From CAWAHD01 sp963781785 (lineage in GTDB: Bacteria; Planctomycetota; Planctomycetia; Isosphaerales; Isosphaeraceae), in NCBI GenBank assembly GCA_963781785.1, contig CAWAHD010000001.1:310001-374000 (forward strand): a stretch of 64,000 nucleotides of DNA. The letters are read 5' to 3'. How positions within the stretch are numbered: position 1 is the first letter of the stretch; every line of letters begins with the position of its first letter. Below the pieces are notes generated by a model that saw only the letters and a list, made by a program, of their open reading frames with translations, was not told the origin of the DNA and did not search any database. A program made the translations under genes and the position numbers. Below are positions 46,861 through 54,971 of this stretch, piece by piece.

Positions 46861-48197
46861 CTATCGCGTTTTGCGTGCTGGCCTTGCGTCTTTACCTGGC
46901 TGCGTTTGGTCGCGTGGAGACTTGAGCTCCTGGGGTGCCAAGTCGATGAGTGTATCGAGGGTGATGGCAAATCCGATGCCTTCGCTGACTCGCTTGTCGG
47001 TGGTCCAGGTGTTGATGCCGAGCAAATAGCCTTCGTGGTCGTAGAGGCCGCCGCCGCTGTTGCCGGCATTGATGGCGGCCTGGGTCTGGATAACGCGGAC
47101 GCGGGCCGTGTCGAACTCCTGGGTGCGCAGTTGCGAGATCACGCCCTGGGTATGGCTCCAGCCCAGCCCATGAGGGTTGCCGATGGCAAAAACGGACTCG
47201 CCAACCTTCATGGGCCGGCCTTTCTGCCATGGGGCATCCATCGCCTGGGTCGAGATCGGGCATCGCGCGCGCAAAAGAGCGAGATCGATCTGTCCGGGGG
47301 CCAGCCAGACGACGCGTCCTTCGCTTTCGGGCTGGCCGATCATCCTGACGGACAGGCGGCTCAGGCGTGAGAGCTCGCCCGCGTCGCTGGCGCTGCGCGC
47401 GAGGCGGGAAAGTTGTCGTCGACGACATGCCGGTTGGTGACGATCAGGGCCTCCCCCTCGTCGACCTGGAGGATCACCCCCGAGCCGAGGACCTTGCCAC
47501 CCAGGCTCGTGAGCCCGAGACCTCGCTCGAGCAAGACGTTGGCCCGCATCGCGCGCTGCAACGGGGGGTCGAGCGCCTGGATGACCGAGGGATCAGGAGG
47601 CATCTCGGTGAGCTTGAGCTCGGGGCTGGCCTGCGACAGCATCACCGACAGGAAGACCATCCAGCCGGCGACGTCGACAATCCCGAGCAGGAGGCCCGAT
47701 AGAGCCAGTGCCAGCCCGCGCTGTTGCGTCGTGCGGATCGCACCCAGGGCAATGACGGCCAGCAGGATCGCGACCAATCCGGTGATGGCGCCGAACAGGG
47801 GAATTCCGGCCAAGGCGCAGACAAGAGACGCGATTGCCAGTCGACTGAACCCAGCCTTCTCGGGCGGCCTGTCGGAGCGAATCGCGACGCCCTTGGGCGC
47901 AACAAACAGCGGCTGTACACCCGGCGGCAAAGGGACCGCGCGGTCGATTTCGGCCTGGGTGATTGTCAAGACCGGAACAGCGGCCAGCGGTTCCAGAACT
48001 TGGCGGCGCGATGGCGTGCAGGTGTAGGAACCACAGCGGTCGTGGTCGCGCCAGCACGCGCGGTGATGCACCGATCCGCAGGCCCGGCACACCATGATCG
48101 GATCGCCCAGCGCGATCTCGTGCGCGCAGAACGGACATTCCGCGCCGACTTCGCGCGGACAGGCAATCAACGACCTCGCGCCCGATTCATCCGCCAG
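46861..48197 (-). pseudogene. RING-like zinc finger / membrane / trypsin-like protease fusion, one-base frameshift
   Basis: The N-terminal part has a RING-like treble clef: CPFC, CRACGSVHHRAC, RCGSYTC, spaced C-x2-C-x12-C-x2-C-x3-HH-x2-C-x6-C-x4-C, identical to the upstream RING gene. Three membrane helices (~47.62-47.87 kb) follow. A trypsin-like protease domain ends the protein: His in VTNRHVVD, Asp in DLALLR, Ser in GNSGGGL. Near 47378 the frame changes, as if one base were lost between RAAPAS and DAGELSR; the parts otherwise join well. The start is unclear: candidate codons are CTG 48197 (AGGAG upstream) and TTG 48170. Such a protein could be an E3-like factor coupled to proteolysis. Confidence 0.75.
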
Positions 48198-48273
48198 ATT
48201 CCAGCTCCTTTTTTCATCGATGCGGCTCTCGAGCGTCGCCTTGCTCGCCGGCCCGCGAGGCGGGTGCCGCGAT

Positions 48274-48972
48274 TCACTCCGCGAACAGGAAGAACAACAA
48301 GAGCAATACTGAATATAAGAGGGAGACCGCGATTGAGGAATAGCCCATGACGAGGTAAACCGGCCCGGCTCTGGCGATTGCCTTGCGTTTGAGCAGCACA
48401 TAGCACGGAGCCGCGAACATCAAAATCGGAGCCAGGCAGCCGAAGATGCTCGCGACGAACAAGACGATCACCACCGTACGCGTGAGGCGAAGCCGTTCTT
48501 CCTTGGCGACCAGCCTGCGTAGATCCTTCATGCTCAAGGGGTCGACGGTGTCGAACTCCGTATTGCAGTAACGGCAGCGGAGCGCGATCGACTTGATGGT
48601 CTCGCCACAGGCCGGGCACTTCTTGGTGTCTCCCCAGGCCGTGTGGGGAGTCTGGGCGGGCGCCGACTTATCGGTCTGGGGAGCGTTTTCGCAGCCGTAT
48701 GTGGCACAGCCGCCGACTTCCGTCCAGCATTCGCGATGGTGCACCTGCTCACAGGCCGGACACGCCAGGACGGCTTCCCCCGGCCGGATCGTCGACTGGC
48801 AAACTGGGCAGGTCGCCTGGGCGTGCGGATCAGCCAGGGCTGACGTGACGATCCGGCCCCCGCCGGCCGGAATCAGCTCAGCCTTGCACCGCGGGCAACG
48901 AAATGCCTGATTCGCATTGGACTCGGGGAGCTTGACCTTGGCCCCGCAGGTGCATGAAACGACGGCGGACAT
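48274..48972 (-). CDS. RING-like zinc-finger membrane protein (E3 candidate)
   Basis: 232 residues. A zinc ribbon at 7-29 (CTCG, CPRC) precedes a binuclear treble clef resembling prokaryotic RING fingers: C55, C58, C71, C74, H78/H79, C82, C89, C94. Another zinc ribbon lies at 119-136 (CPACGETI, CRYC). Two C-terminal membrane helices follow (VVIVLFVASIFGCLAPILMF and YSSIAVSLLYSVLLLLFFLF), placing the fingers in the cytosol. In ubiquitin systems RING domains recruit the E2. With an E2 gene downstream, an E3-like role is the natural inference, but RING-like domains can also be simple binding modules. Confidence 0.8.
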   Translation of the reverse strand: MSAVVSCTCGAKVKLPESNANQAFRCPRCKAELIPAGGGRIVTSALADPHAQATCPVCQSTIRPGEAVLACPACEQVHHRECWTEVGGCATYGCENAPQTDKSAPAQTPHTAWGDTKKCPACGETIKSIALRCRYCNTEFDTVDPLSMKDLRRLVAKEERLRLTRTVVIVLFVASIFGCLAPILMFAAPCYVLLKRKAIARAGPVYLVMGYSSIAVSLLYSVLLLLFFLFAE

Positions 48973-49002
48973 AGCCAGGCGATCCTCCGAACCTGTGACC
49001 CG

Positions 49003-49608
49003 TTACGGGCCACCCATTCCACCACCGTCATTCAAAACGGCCCCTATGACGCCGAGGATGACGAGGAGGACATAGCCGACGACATTCATCAGGATCGAGA
49101 GGCCAAACATCTTCATCCCCTTGGGCTTGCCCTGGATCATCCACACCAGCCCGGCAATGCAGCCGATTCCGGAGCAGAGTATTGCCACGGCGATTTCACC
49201 TCCGGAGAGCTCAGAGTCCTGGGCGCCATATTTCCTGGATTTCGTCGACTGGGACCTGGCCCTCTTGAGAGCCGGGTCGAAGACTTCTCCGCAGAAACGG
49301 CATTTCGCAGCGCTGGCCACGATCATCTCGCCGCACATCGGGCAGGGCCGCCGACTATCCGGCGCGACGGCCGCGGGCCCTGGACTAACCATGGCGTAGG
49401 GCTTGCCGTCGTCGATATCGTCGTAGGGGTCCAACCCCGGAGGCTTTCTCGGTGGTTCCAAGGTCGTATCGACGACTTCGGCGTCATAGATCGGCTCAGG
49501 ACACCTCACCATCGTGCCGCAGCCCGGGCAAGTCGAAGATTTGCCGGCGGCGTTTTCGGGCGCCTTGAGCTTCTTGCCGCAGCGAGGGCATGTGAACGAG
49601 ATCGGCAT
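49003..49608 (-). CDS. Zinc-ribbon/two-TM protein ending in GGGMGGP (paralog 2)
   Basis: 201 residues. An N-terminal MJ0042-like ribbon (FTCPRCGKKLKAPENAAGKSSTC, PGC), a linker with YDAEVVDTT, a second ribbon CPMCGEMIVASAAKCRFCGEVF (~90-112), then two membrane helices (AVAILCSGIGCIAGLVWMI and FGLSILMNVVGYVLLVILGVIGAVL). The tail NDGGGMGGP follows the second helix directly. It is a tandem duplicate of the next gene upstream. The short Gly-rich C-terminus, shared by both copies, resembles a Gly-Gly tail plus one residue. Confidence 0.8.
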   Translation of the reverse strand: MPISFTCPRCGKKLKAPENAAGKSSTCPGCGTMVRCPEPIYDAEVVDTTLEPPRKPPGLDPYDDIDDGKPYAMVSPGPAAVAPDSRRPCPMCGEMIVASAAKCRFCGEVFDPALKRARSQSTKSRKYGAQDSELSGGEIAVAILCSGIGCIAGLVWMIQGKPKGMKMFGLSILMNVVGYVLLVILGVIGAVLNDGGGMGGP

Positions 49609-49629
49609 GCACGTCTCCCGAGACGCACC

Positions 49630-50228
49630 TTACGGGCCTCCCACTCCACCGCCGTTATGCATAGACAGCAGGAAGTATCGGACGCCGCTCCAGACGACAT
49701 TCATCAGGATCGAGAGGCCAAACATCTTGATGCCCTTGGGCTTGCCCTGGATCATCCACACCAGGCCGGCGATGCAGCCGATTGTGGAGCAGAGTATTGC
49801 CACGGCGATCTCACCGCCGGAGAGCTCCGAGTCCTCGGCGCTATATTTCTTGGACTTCTTCGACTTGGACTTGGACTTGACCTTCTTGAGAGTCGGGTCG
49901 AAGACCTCGCCGCAATAACGGCATTTCGCGGCGCCCGCCACGATCATCTCGCCGCACATCGGGCAAGGCCGCCGGCTGTCGGGCGCGGCGGCGGCAGGAC
50001 CTGGATCAACCACGCCGTAGGGCTTGTCATCATCGAGATCGGCGTACGGGTTCAATCCCGCGGGCTTTGCCGGGGACTCGAGCGTCATGTCGACGACTTC
50101 GGCGTCATAAACCGGCTCGGGACACGTCACCACGCCGCCGCAGCCCGGGCAAGTCGAAGATTTGCCGGCAGCACTTTCGGCGCCTTGAGCTTCTTGCCGC
50201 ATTGCGGACACTTGAACGAGATCGGCAT
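49630..50228 (-). pseudogene. Zinc-ribbon/two-TM protein ending in GGGVGGP (paralog 1), one-base frameshift
   Basis: Tandem paralog of the downstream gene, nearly co-linear with it along the whole length. The start ATG at 50228 gives PISFKCPQCGKKLKAP, after which a G seems missing near 50180 (CCGAAAGT for expected CCGGAAAGT). In the other frame the protein continues ESAAGKSSTCPGCGGVV, CPMCGEMIVAGAAKCRYCGEVF and two membrane helices. The tail is MHNGGGVGGP. The intact rest of the gene makes a sequencing error plausible. Confidence 0.78.
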
Positions 50229-50246
50229 AAATTCCTCTCGTGAAAT

Positions 50247-51326
50247 TCAGCGCGATTCCTTGAGGGCAAACTCCAGCACGGTTTTGCCGAGCACGATCTG
50301 ATCGCCCGACTTGAGGATCTGCTTCTTGATGGGGATGCCGTTGACGTAGGTGCCGTCGGCCGTATCCATGTCTTCGATCTCGAACCGGCCCCCACGGTCG
50401 TGGATCATGGCGTGGCGTGGCTCGATGGCCTCGTCCTTGAAGAGATAAATATCGGCCTTCGGCGCGCTCCCCAGCACGGTCGGGTTGCGAAAGATCACGA
50501 ACTGTTTTCCCGCCAGGGGTCCGGCCTTCATCAAGAGCCACGCTGATTTGGTCCATTGCTCGACGATGCCGACGAACAACCCGACCATCAGGCCGATCAA
50601 CGTGAAACCGACGGCCCGGCTGGGCCACGCCTGTCCGTCGGCCGATATGAAGACCTTGCTGATCGGGTCGAACGCCATCCCGCCCAAGAGCCCTCCGAGC
50701 ACGCCGCCCAACAAGCCGTTGAGCACCACTTTCCCCTCGCGGAGTGCGATTCCCTGGCCGATGCCGGCGGGAATGGCCGCCACGGCCCATGCGGCAGCCC
50801 GGCCCATCATCAGGACCAGAAAGCTCAGGCCAGTCGGAGTATCGTTCTCATCGAGCGGCTTCCTGGACAGCGAGACTGCGATCACCCCCATGATCGTGAA
50901 GATGACGGTCGCGATGACAATCGCCACCAGACCACCGGCGAAGCCGACCCCCAGGCCCACGGCCGCGCAGATCGCGGCTCGCTGGAGGTTCCGGCACATG
51001 ATCCCTTCCGCAGCGCCCAGGAACAAGCCGACGAACCCGGCGACCGTCGGGAACAGGAGCAGGCCCATCAGACCCGAATCTTCAGCCAACTTTCTATCGT
51101 CGATGAACGGCTCGATGATCATCCAGGCGATGAATGCCCCCAACCCGCTCGCCAAGCTCAGGTAGAGGTAGCTCGAGTACAAGACACGGACGAGGAAAGG
51201 CTGTGCCTCCGCCTCCGGAAGCACGCGATGGAGCATGGCCTGCTCATTGAGGAATGCCTCGACCTGCGGCGTGCACAGATCCTCAGTGGTGAGCCGGATT
51301 GGTTCCCGCGAGCTCGACGTGGACAT
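50247..51326 (-). CDS. Polytopic membrane protein with C-terminal FHA domain
   Basis: 359 residues from ATG 51326. A cytosolic N-terminal segment is followed by about six hydrophobic helices with Gly-rich internal repeats (LLFPTVAGFVGLFLGAAEG, GVGFAGGLVAIVIATVIFTIMGVI, LLGGVLGGLLGGMAFDP, GFTLIGLMVGLFVGIVEQW). The last ~90 residues form an FHA domain: FRNPTVLGSAPKADI, PRHAMIHDRGGRF, TADGTYVNGIPI. FHA domains bind phosphothreonine, so it could recruit phosphorylated partners to the membrane. It is in the same operon as the JAB and zinc-ribbon genes. Confidence 0.83.
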   Translation of the reverse strand: MSTSSSREPIRLTTEDLCTPQVEAFLNEQAMLHRVLPEAEAQPFLVRVLYSSYLYLSLASGLGAFIAWMIIEPFIDDRKLAEDSGLMGLLLFPTVAGFVGLFLGAAEGIMCRNLQRAAICAAVGLGVGFAGGLVAIVIATVIFTIMGVIAVSLSRKPLDENDTPTGLSFLVLMMGRAAAWAVAAIPAGIGQGIALREGKVVLNGLLGGVLGGLLGGMAFDPISKVFISADGQAWPSRAVGFTLIGLMVGLFVGIVEQWTKSAWLLMKAGPLAGKQFVIFRNPTVLGSAPKADIYLFKDEAIEPRHAMIHDRGGRFEIEDMDTADGTYVNGIPIKKQILKSGDQIVLGKTVLEFALKESR

Positions 51327-51520
51327 GAGCCATGCTCCGAGCTGGTGAAAAGTTAGTCCAGCACAGTCTAAACGGCCTTGCACAATTCCGGGAGGCCGTG
51401 CCCCCCGCCGAACGAGATTTCGCCAGCGACAAGCCGGAAGGCTAGGCCATTTCTATCACTCCGGCGTGATTCCATCATTCCAACGCGGCCATTTGCTCGT
51501 CGGGTCATCCCGATTTCTCT

Positions 51521-52813
51521 TCAGTGTTTCGTGGTCTCACTTTCCTTGGTACCGGGCTTGCCCTTTCCGTCGTCGGTTGGGGCTCTTGGCACGGTGTCGG
51601 AGGACGTGGCGGGGGTTGCCGCGGAGGGCGACGGCGAGTCGCTCCCGGGCAGTTTGGGTAGCTCCGGCTGGGTCGCAGAATCCGCCGGCTGGGACCGCGA
51701 CGCCTTCCGCAGTTGATCGAACAACATCTGACTGAGCAGTCTCTCCTCGGCGGCCGTGTAGCCATACCGTGCCTTGATAGCCGCGGTGCGCTCGGCTGCC
51801 CTCTCAAGCCGAGCCTGGATTTCGGCGAATGACTCCTCGGGCTTCCCCGTCCCGGCGTGGATGGCCTTGATCGGTCGCACCATCGCCGCCAGGTCGCTAC
51901 GGAGCCGGTCGAGCTCCTCGGACAGGCCGAGACGGAGAGTCGACATCAGTCCGTTGTTGGCCAGTACGCTCTCGACAAACCGCGTTTGTTCCCACGCCGA
52001 CAGGATGTTAGCGAGCAGCCAGCCCACCAGGAAGACGCAGCCATAGATAATGAGTCGTCCGGGGTGCGGAAGCAAGTCGGTCAAGGGCGGGCGGGGCTGG
52101 GCAGCTTTCGCCGGCGTATTGCTGCCGCCCGGCGAGCCTCCGCGCGCGTCGCGCGCGGCCAGGTCTTTTCCGTGCTCGCCCGGCGGCTCGGAGTCGGCGG
52201 GCGAGCCCAGTTGAATGCGATCACCGACCCAGAAGTGCTCGCACAGGCTCGGTTTCCCGTCCCGCCACGCGAAGACCCCCTCGATCCGGCGGATGGGGTC
52301 GATGACGTGGGCGACCTGGCCTGGACCGGAGAAGAAATGCTCGTGGATGAACCGATCGCGGTCGGAGAGAAAAATGCCGAAATCGGGATGCGTGTGATAC
52401 CAGCCGACGATCGACCACTTCGCAAACTTCGTATCCATCTCGCTGTTGATCTTGGCCCAGGTCTGGTGGGTGAAGGTCACCTCGGCAAACTTGGTCTGGG
52501 CTCCTTCGCCCCGGATCGACTCCACGATTTTGACGAACGGGCCGGCCTCGTCGCGATGCCAGCTTCCCACCAGCACCCCGCAGATCTCCACCGACGTGTC
52601 GAGAGAGGCATGCTTCCAGAGCGCGGCGTGGACCTCGGGAGTGAAGAATACCCGGAAGCCCTGGTTCCGGCCGCCCGGAAAGGCTTCGTTCGGCAGGTCC
52701 TGCCGCGCCAATAAGCGAATGTCAATCGACTCTTCAGGCTTGGAAAGGACTTCGGCCATGAGGTCGCACCTGGCTTTTGATTGCGGAGCCGGTAGCCCCG
52801 CGGTGAAGATCAT
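51521..52813 (-). CDS. JAB/MPN (JAMM) isopeptidase-like protein with membrane anchor
   Basis: 430 residues from ATG 52813, which overlaps the E1 stop in ATGA. The JAMM metalloprotease domain (~50-200) has E76 in VEICGVLVG and the zinc motif H140-x-H142-P-x6-S150-x2-D153 (WYHTHPDFGIFLSDRD). One membrane helix lies at ~254-273 (LIIYGCVFLVGWLLANIL), then a helical coiled-coil-like region (~285-375) and a Pro/Ser/Thr-rich tail. In ubiquitin systems JAMM enzymes mature Ubl precursors or cut isopeptide bonds. The arrangement with E1 and E2 suggests this role here. Confidence 0.87.
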   Translation of the reverse strand: MIFTAGLPAPQSKARCDLMAEVLSKPEESIDIRLLARQDLPNEAFPGGRNQGFRVFFTPEVHAALWKHASLDTSVEICGVLVGSWHRDEAGPFVKIVESIRGEGAQTKFAEVTFTHQTWAKINSEMDTKFAKWSIVGWYHTHPDFGIFLSDRDRFIHEHFFSGPGQVAHVIDPIRRIEGVFAWRDGKPSLCEHFWVGDRIQLGSPADSEPPGEHGKDLAARDARGGSPGGSNTPAKAAQPRPPLTDLLPHPGRLIIYGCVFLVGWLLANILSAWEQTRFVESVLANNGLMSTLRLGLSEELDRLRSDLAAMVRPIKAIHAGTGKPEESFAEIQARLERAAERTAAIKARYGYTAAEERLLSQMLFDQLRKASRSQPADSATQPELPKLPGSDSPSPSAATPATSSDTVPRAPTDDGKGKPGTKESETTKH

Positions 52814-54075
52814 GGGTCGTGATCGGCTGAGACCGGGCCCAGTACGAGCGGACGGTCGCCGCCGAGTTCGTAAAACCGCTGGTCCATGCCGGCTCGCCCC
52901 GCGAGAACGTCCCAGGGGGGAATGCCGATTTCACCCAGGGTCAGGTCGAGAAGCCCGGCGTCGCGGCCATCAATCTGGTGGAAGAAGGCAGGGGTGCGCG
53001 GCAGGCCGCACCGTGGGCAGAGCCCTTGCGCTTCGGTGACCTTTCCCAGCGAGGCCAAAACAGGGGTGTCTTCGCGGCATGCGGAACAATGCAGCGAAGC
53101 CAGCAGATCGCGGCCGGTCTCGATGACAGCCTCGGGCCCGAGGTCCGAACGGGCACGCTCGAGCAGATCGCCGGCTCGAGTCCGACCTACCTGCCACGAA
53201 AGAACTTCGACCGGCTGATCGATTTCGTGCGACGGGCAATCCGGTTTGCGTGTGTAAGTGACCAGATAACTCTGATGAAACGTGCCGTCGAAGACGAATC
53301 CCTGACCGGCAATGCCATCCAGGCCGTGCAGGTACTTGATCGCCTCCTGGACCTGAATGCCGGCGATAATCGACGCGGTGGTGGGCGTGGTCGGGACTTT
53401 GCCCAGCTCCATCTCGTCGCGCGACAGGAGAGCACAGCTTCGACGCGCCTCCAGCATCTTCCAGTCGTTTTCACCCATTGTGCATTCATAGCAAGGGCCC
53501 GTGGCCGGGTCGAAGACCCGGGCCACCCCATCGAGGCGCTCGATGGCCCCATCGATCCACACCTTGCCGGCGCGAGCCGCCGCCTGGTTGATCGCGACGC
53601 GCGCCTCGCGGTTGTCGAGTCCACCCAGGATCACATCGGCCCAACGATAGACTCCGGCGCCCAGGTCGTAAACGACATTACCCGAGAATGCCTGAACCTG
53701 AATCGACGGGTAAATCTCCCTGGCTCGCTCGGCAGCGACCACGGCCTTGGGACGAGAGCAATCGCGTTCACGAAACAGGATCGATCGCGAGAGATTCGTG
53801 TTCTCGACGAGATCGCGATCGGCCACGAAAACCCGGCCCACGCCCAGGAGCGCCAGGTCCTTGACGATCTCGTTGCCCAAGGCGCCCGCCCCGATCACGA
53901 GGATCCGCGCACGTGCCAGGCGTTCCTGGTCCCACCAACTAATCAAGCGAAACCGGGCAAACCGGTCCTCCGCTTGCGACGCCGCGCCGTCGATCCGGAT
54001 CACGCCGCTCAACCTGACCACCTTTGGAGGTTTCAGACGAGATGACGAGCGAGTGCATTGACTCACCGCGCTCAA
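52810..54075 (-). CDS. E1-like (ThiF/UBA-type) activating enzyme
   Basis: 421 residues from TTG 54075, 13 bp after the Ubl gene; other starts are possible since the conserved part begins near residue 38. The adenylation domain shows ILVIGAGALGNEIVKDLALLGVG (G62, G64, G67), D86, R97 (NTNLSRSILF), K110 and D154 (GLDNREAR). Zinc-type Cys pairs are at C195/C198 (CYEC). A crossover-loop-like segment with C214 (RRSCALL) precedes TPTTASIIAGIQVQEAIKYL. A C-terminal region has CSAC and CPRC, a further zinc ribbon. It should adenylate a Ubl C-terminus and form a thioester. Confidence 0.88.
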   Translation of the reverse strand: MSAVSQCTRSSSRLKPPKVVRLSGVIRIDGAASQAEDRFARFRLISWWDQERLARARILVIGAGALGNEIVKDLALLGVGRVFVADRDLVENTNLSRSILFRERDCSRPKAVVAAERAREIYPSIQVQAFSGNVVYDLGAGVYRWADVILGGLDNREARVAINQAAARAGKVWIDGAIERLDGVARVFDPATGPCYECTMGENDWKMLEARRSCALLSRDEMELGKVPTTPTTASIIAGIQVQEAIKYLHGLDGIAGQGFVFDGTFHQSYLVTYTRKPDCPSHEIDQPVEVLSWQVGRTRAGDLLERARSDLGPEAVIETGRDLLASLHCSACREDTPVLASLGKVTEAQGLCPRCGLPRTPAFFHQIDGRDAGLLDLTLGEIGIPPWDVLAGRAGMDQRFYELGGDRPLVLGPVSADHDP

Positions 54076-54088
54076 CTCGCCCTGACTA

Positions 54089-54775
54089 TCAGTGCTTCCG
54101 CATCATTTCGTCCAGAAAGGCGAAACCGATCACGCTGCCGTAGAGAAGCGTGGTCACGATCCCCATGACCAGACCGAACCACGCCCGGCCCCGGCCGAGC
54201 AGATTCGGGTCGCGTTTCAACGTTCGAAGGGCCTGCACGCCGACGACGATGGCAAGGAGACCGAAGCAGGGGAGCAGGGAGAAGAGCCCGAGATAACCCG
54301 CCGCGATGGCCGACGCCGGCCGGCCGGTGGGCATCACAAACCGATCGACGTCACCGGGCCTCCTGGCGGCGGACCGCAGCTCAGGGTCGAGGAATTCGTC
54401 GCAATAACGGCACTTTCGGGCCACGGCCAGGATCCACTCGCCGCAGAAAGGGCATTGCTTGACCTCCTCGGCCGTGCCGGCCGACCTATCACCGGCTGTG
54501 TCCTCGCTTCCTGCCGTGATCTCGGGTTGAAGCCGCAACACGTCCCCGGTGTGAATGTCCGCCGAGGCCAATGTTTGGTCGTCGAGCAATTGCCGCCCGC
54601 TCGCCTTGTGATGAAACTTGTAACTCATCAACTGGCCGTCCGGACTGTACCTCGGCAGGTTCATCCGATCGACCAGCACCGCGATGACCCGATTGACCGG
54701 AGCATCCCCGGGCAGCTCGACCAACTGCTTCTTGTTCCCGGTCGCGTCCCAAACCTCGATTGTGAGATTATTCAT
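54089..54775 (-). CDS. Membrane-anchored ubiquitin-like (beta-grasp) protein without Gly-Gly tail
   Basis: 228 residues from ATG 54775 (GTG 54778 also possible). Residues 1-87 look like a YukD/ubiquitin-type beta-grasp: LTIEVWDATGNKKQLVELP, VNRVIAVLVDRMNLP, YKFHHKASGRQLLDDQTLASADIHTGDVLRL (the L-x-D-x-x-T-L...I..GD pattern of ubiquitin's end). A zinc ribbon follows (C108, C111, C122, C125). Two membrane helices (~155-180 and 198-222) and a short MMRKH end complete it. No C-terminal Gly-Gly is present, so conventional conjugation is not evident. It is the first gene of the cluster. Confidence 0.85.
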   Translation of the reverse strand: MNNLTIEVWDATGNKKQLVELPGDAPVNRVIAVLVDRMNLPRYSPDGQLMSYKFHHKASGRQLLDDQTLASADIHTGDVLRLQPEITAGSEDTAGDRSAGTAEEVKQCPFCGEWILAVARKCRYCDEFLDPELRSAARRPGDVDRFVMPTGRPASAIAAGYLGLFSLLPCFGLLAIVVGVQALRTLKRDPNLLGRGRAWFGLVMGIVTTLLYGSVIGFAFLDEMMRKH

Positions 54776-54971
54776 CACGATACTTCAATGTAATGGAACC
54801 GCCGTGCCGCCTATGCATGATAGGATGCGCGGAGGGTCGAGCGGAAGCAAGTCAAAACCGCTCGCCCGGCAATTGGTCAATGGTAATCCGGGATTCCGGT
54901 TTTGGCGCCGGGTTAGAGGATGAACTATAGTCTTGGCAGTGCGAGGCCGGGGCCCTGTTGTCCTCTCGTCG

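Noticed and set aside
45580..54775. Reading the cluster as a CBASS or Bil-type antiviral operon
   Set aside because: No cyclic-nucleotide synthase, no effector and no Ubl with Gly-Gly are present, while membrane zinc-ribbon, FHA and trypsin parts are. The link to antiviral defence is therefore not supported by the sequence.
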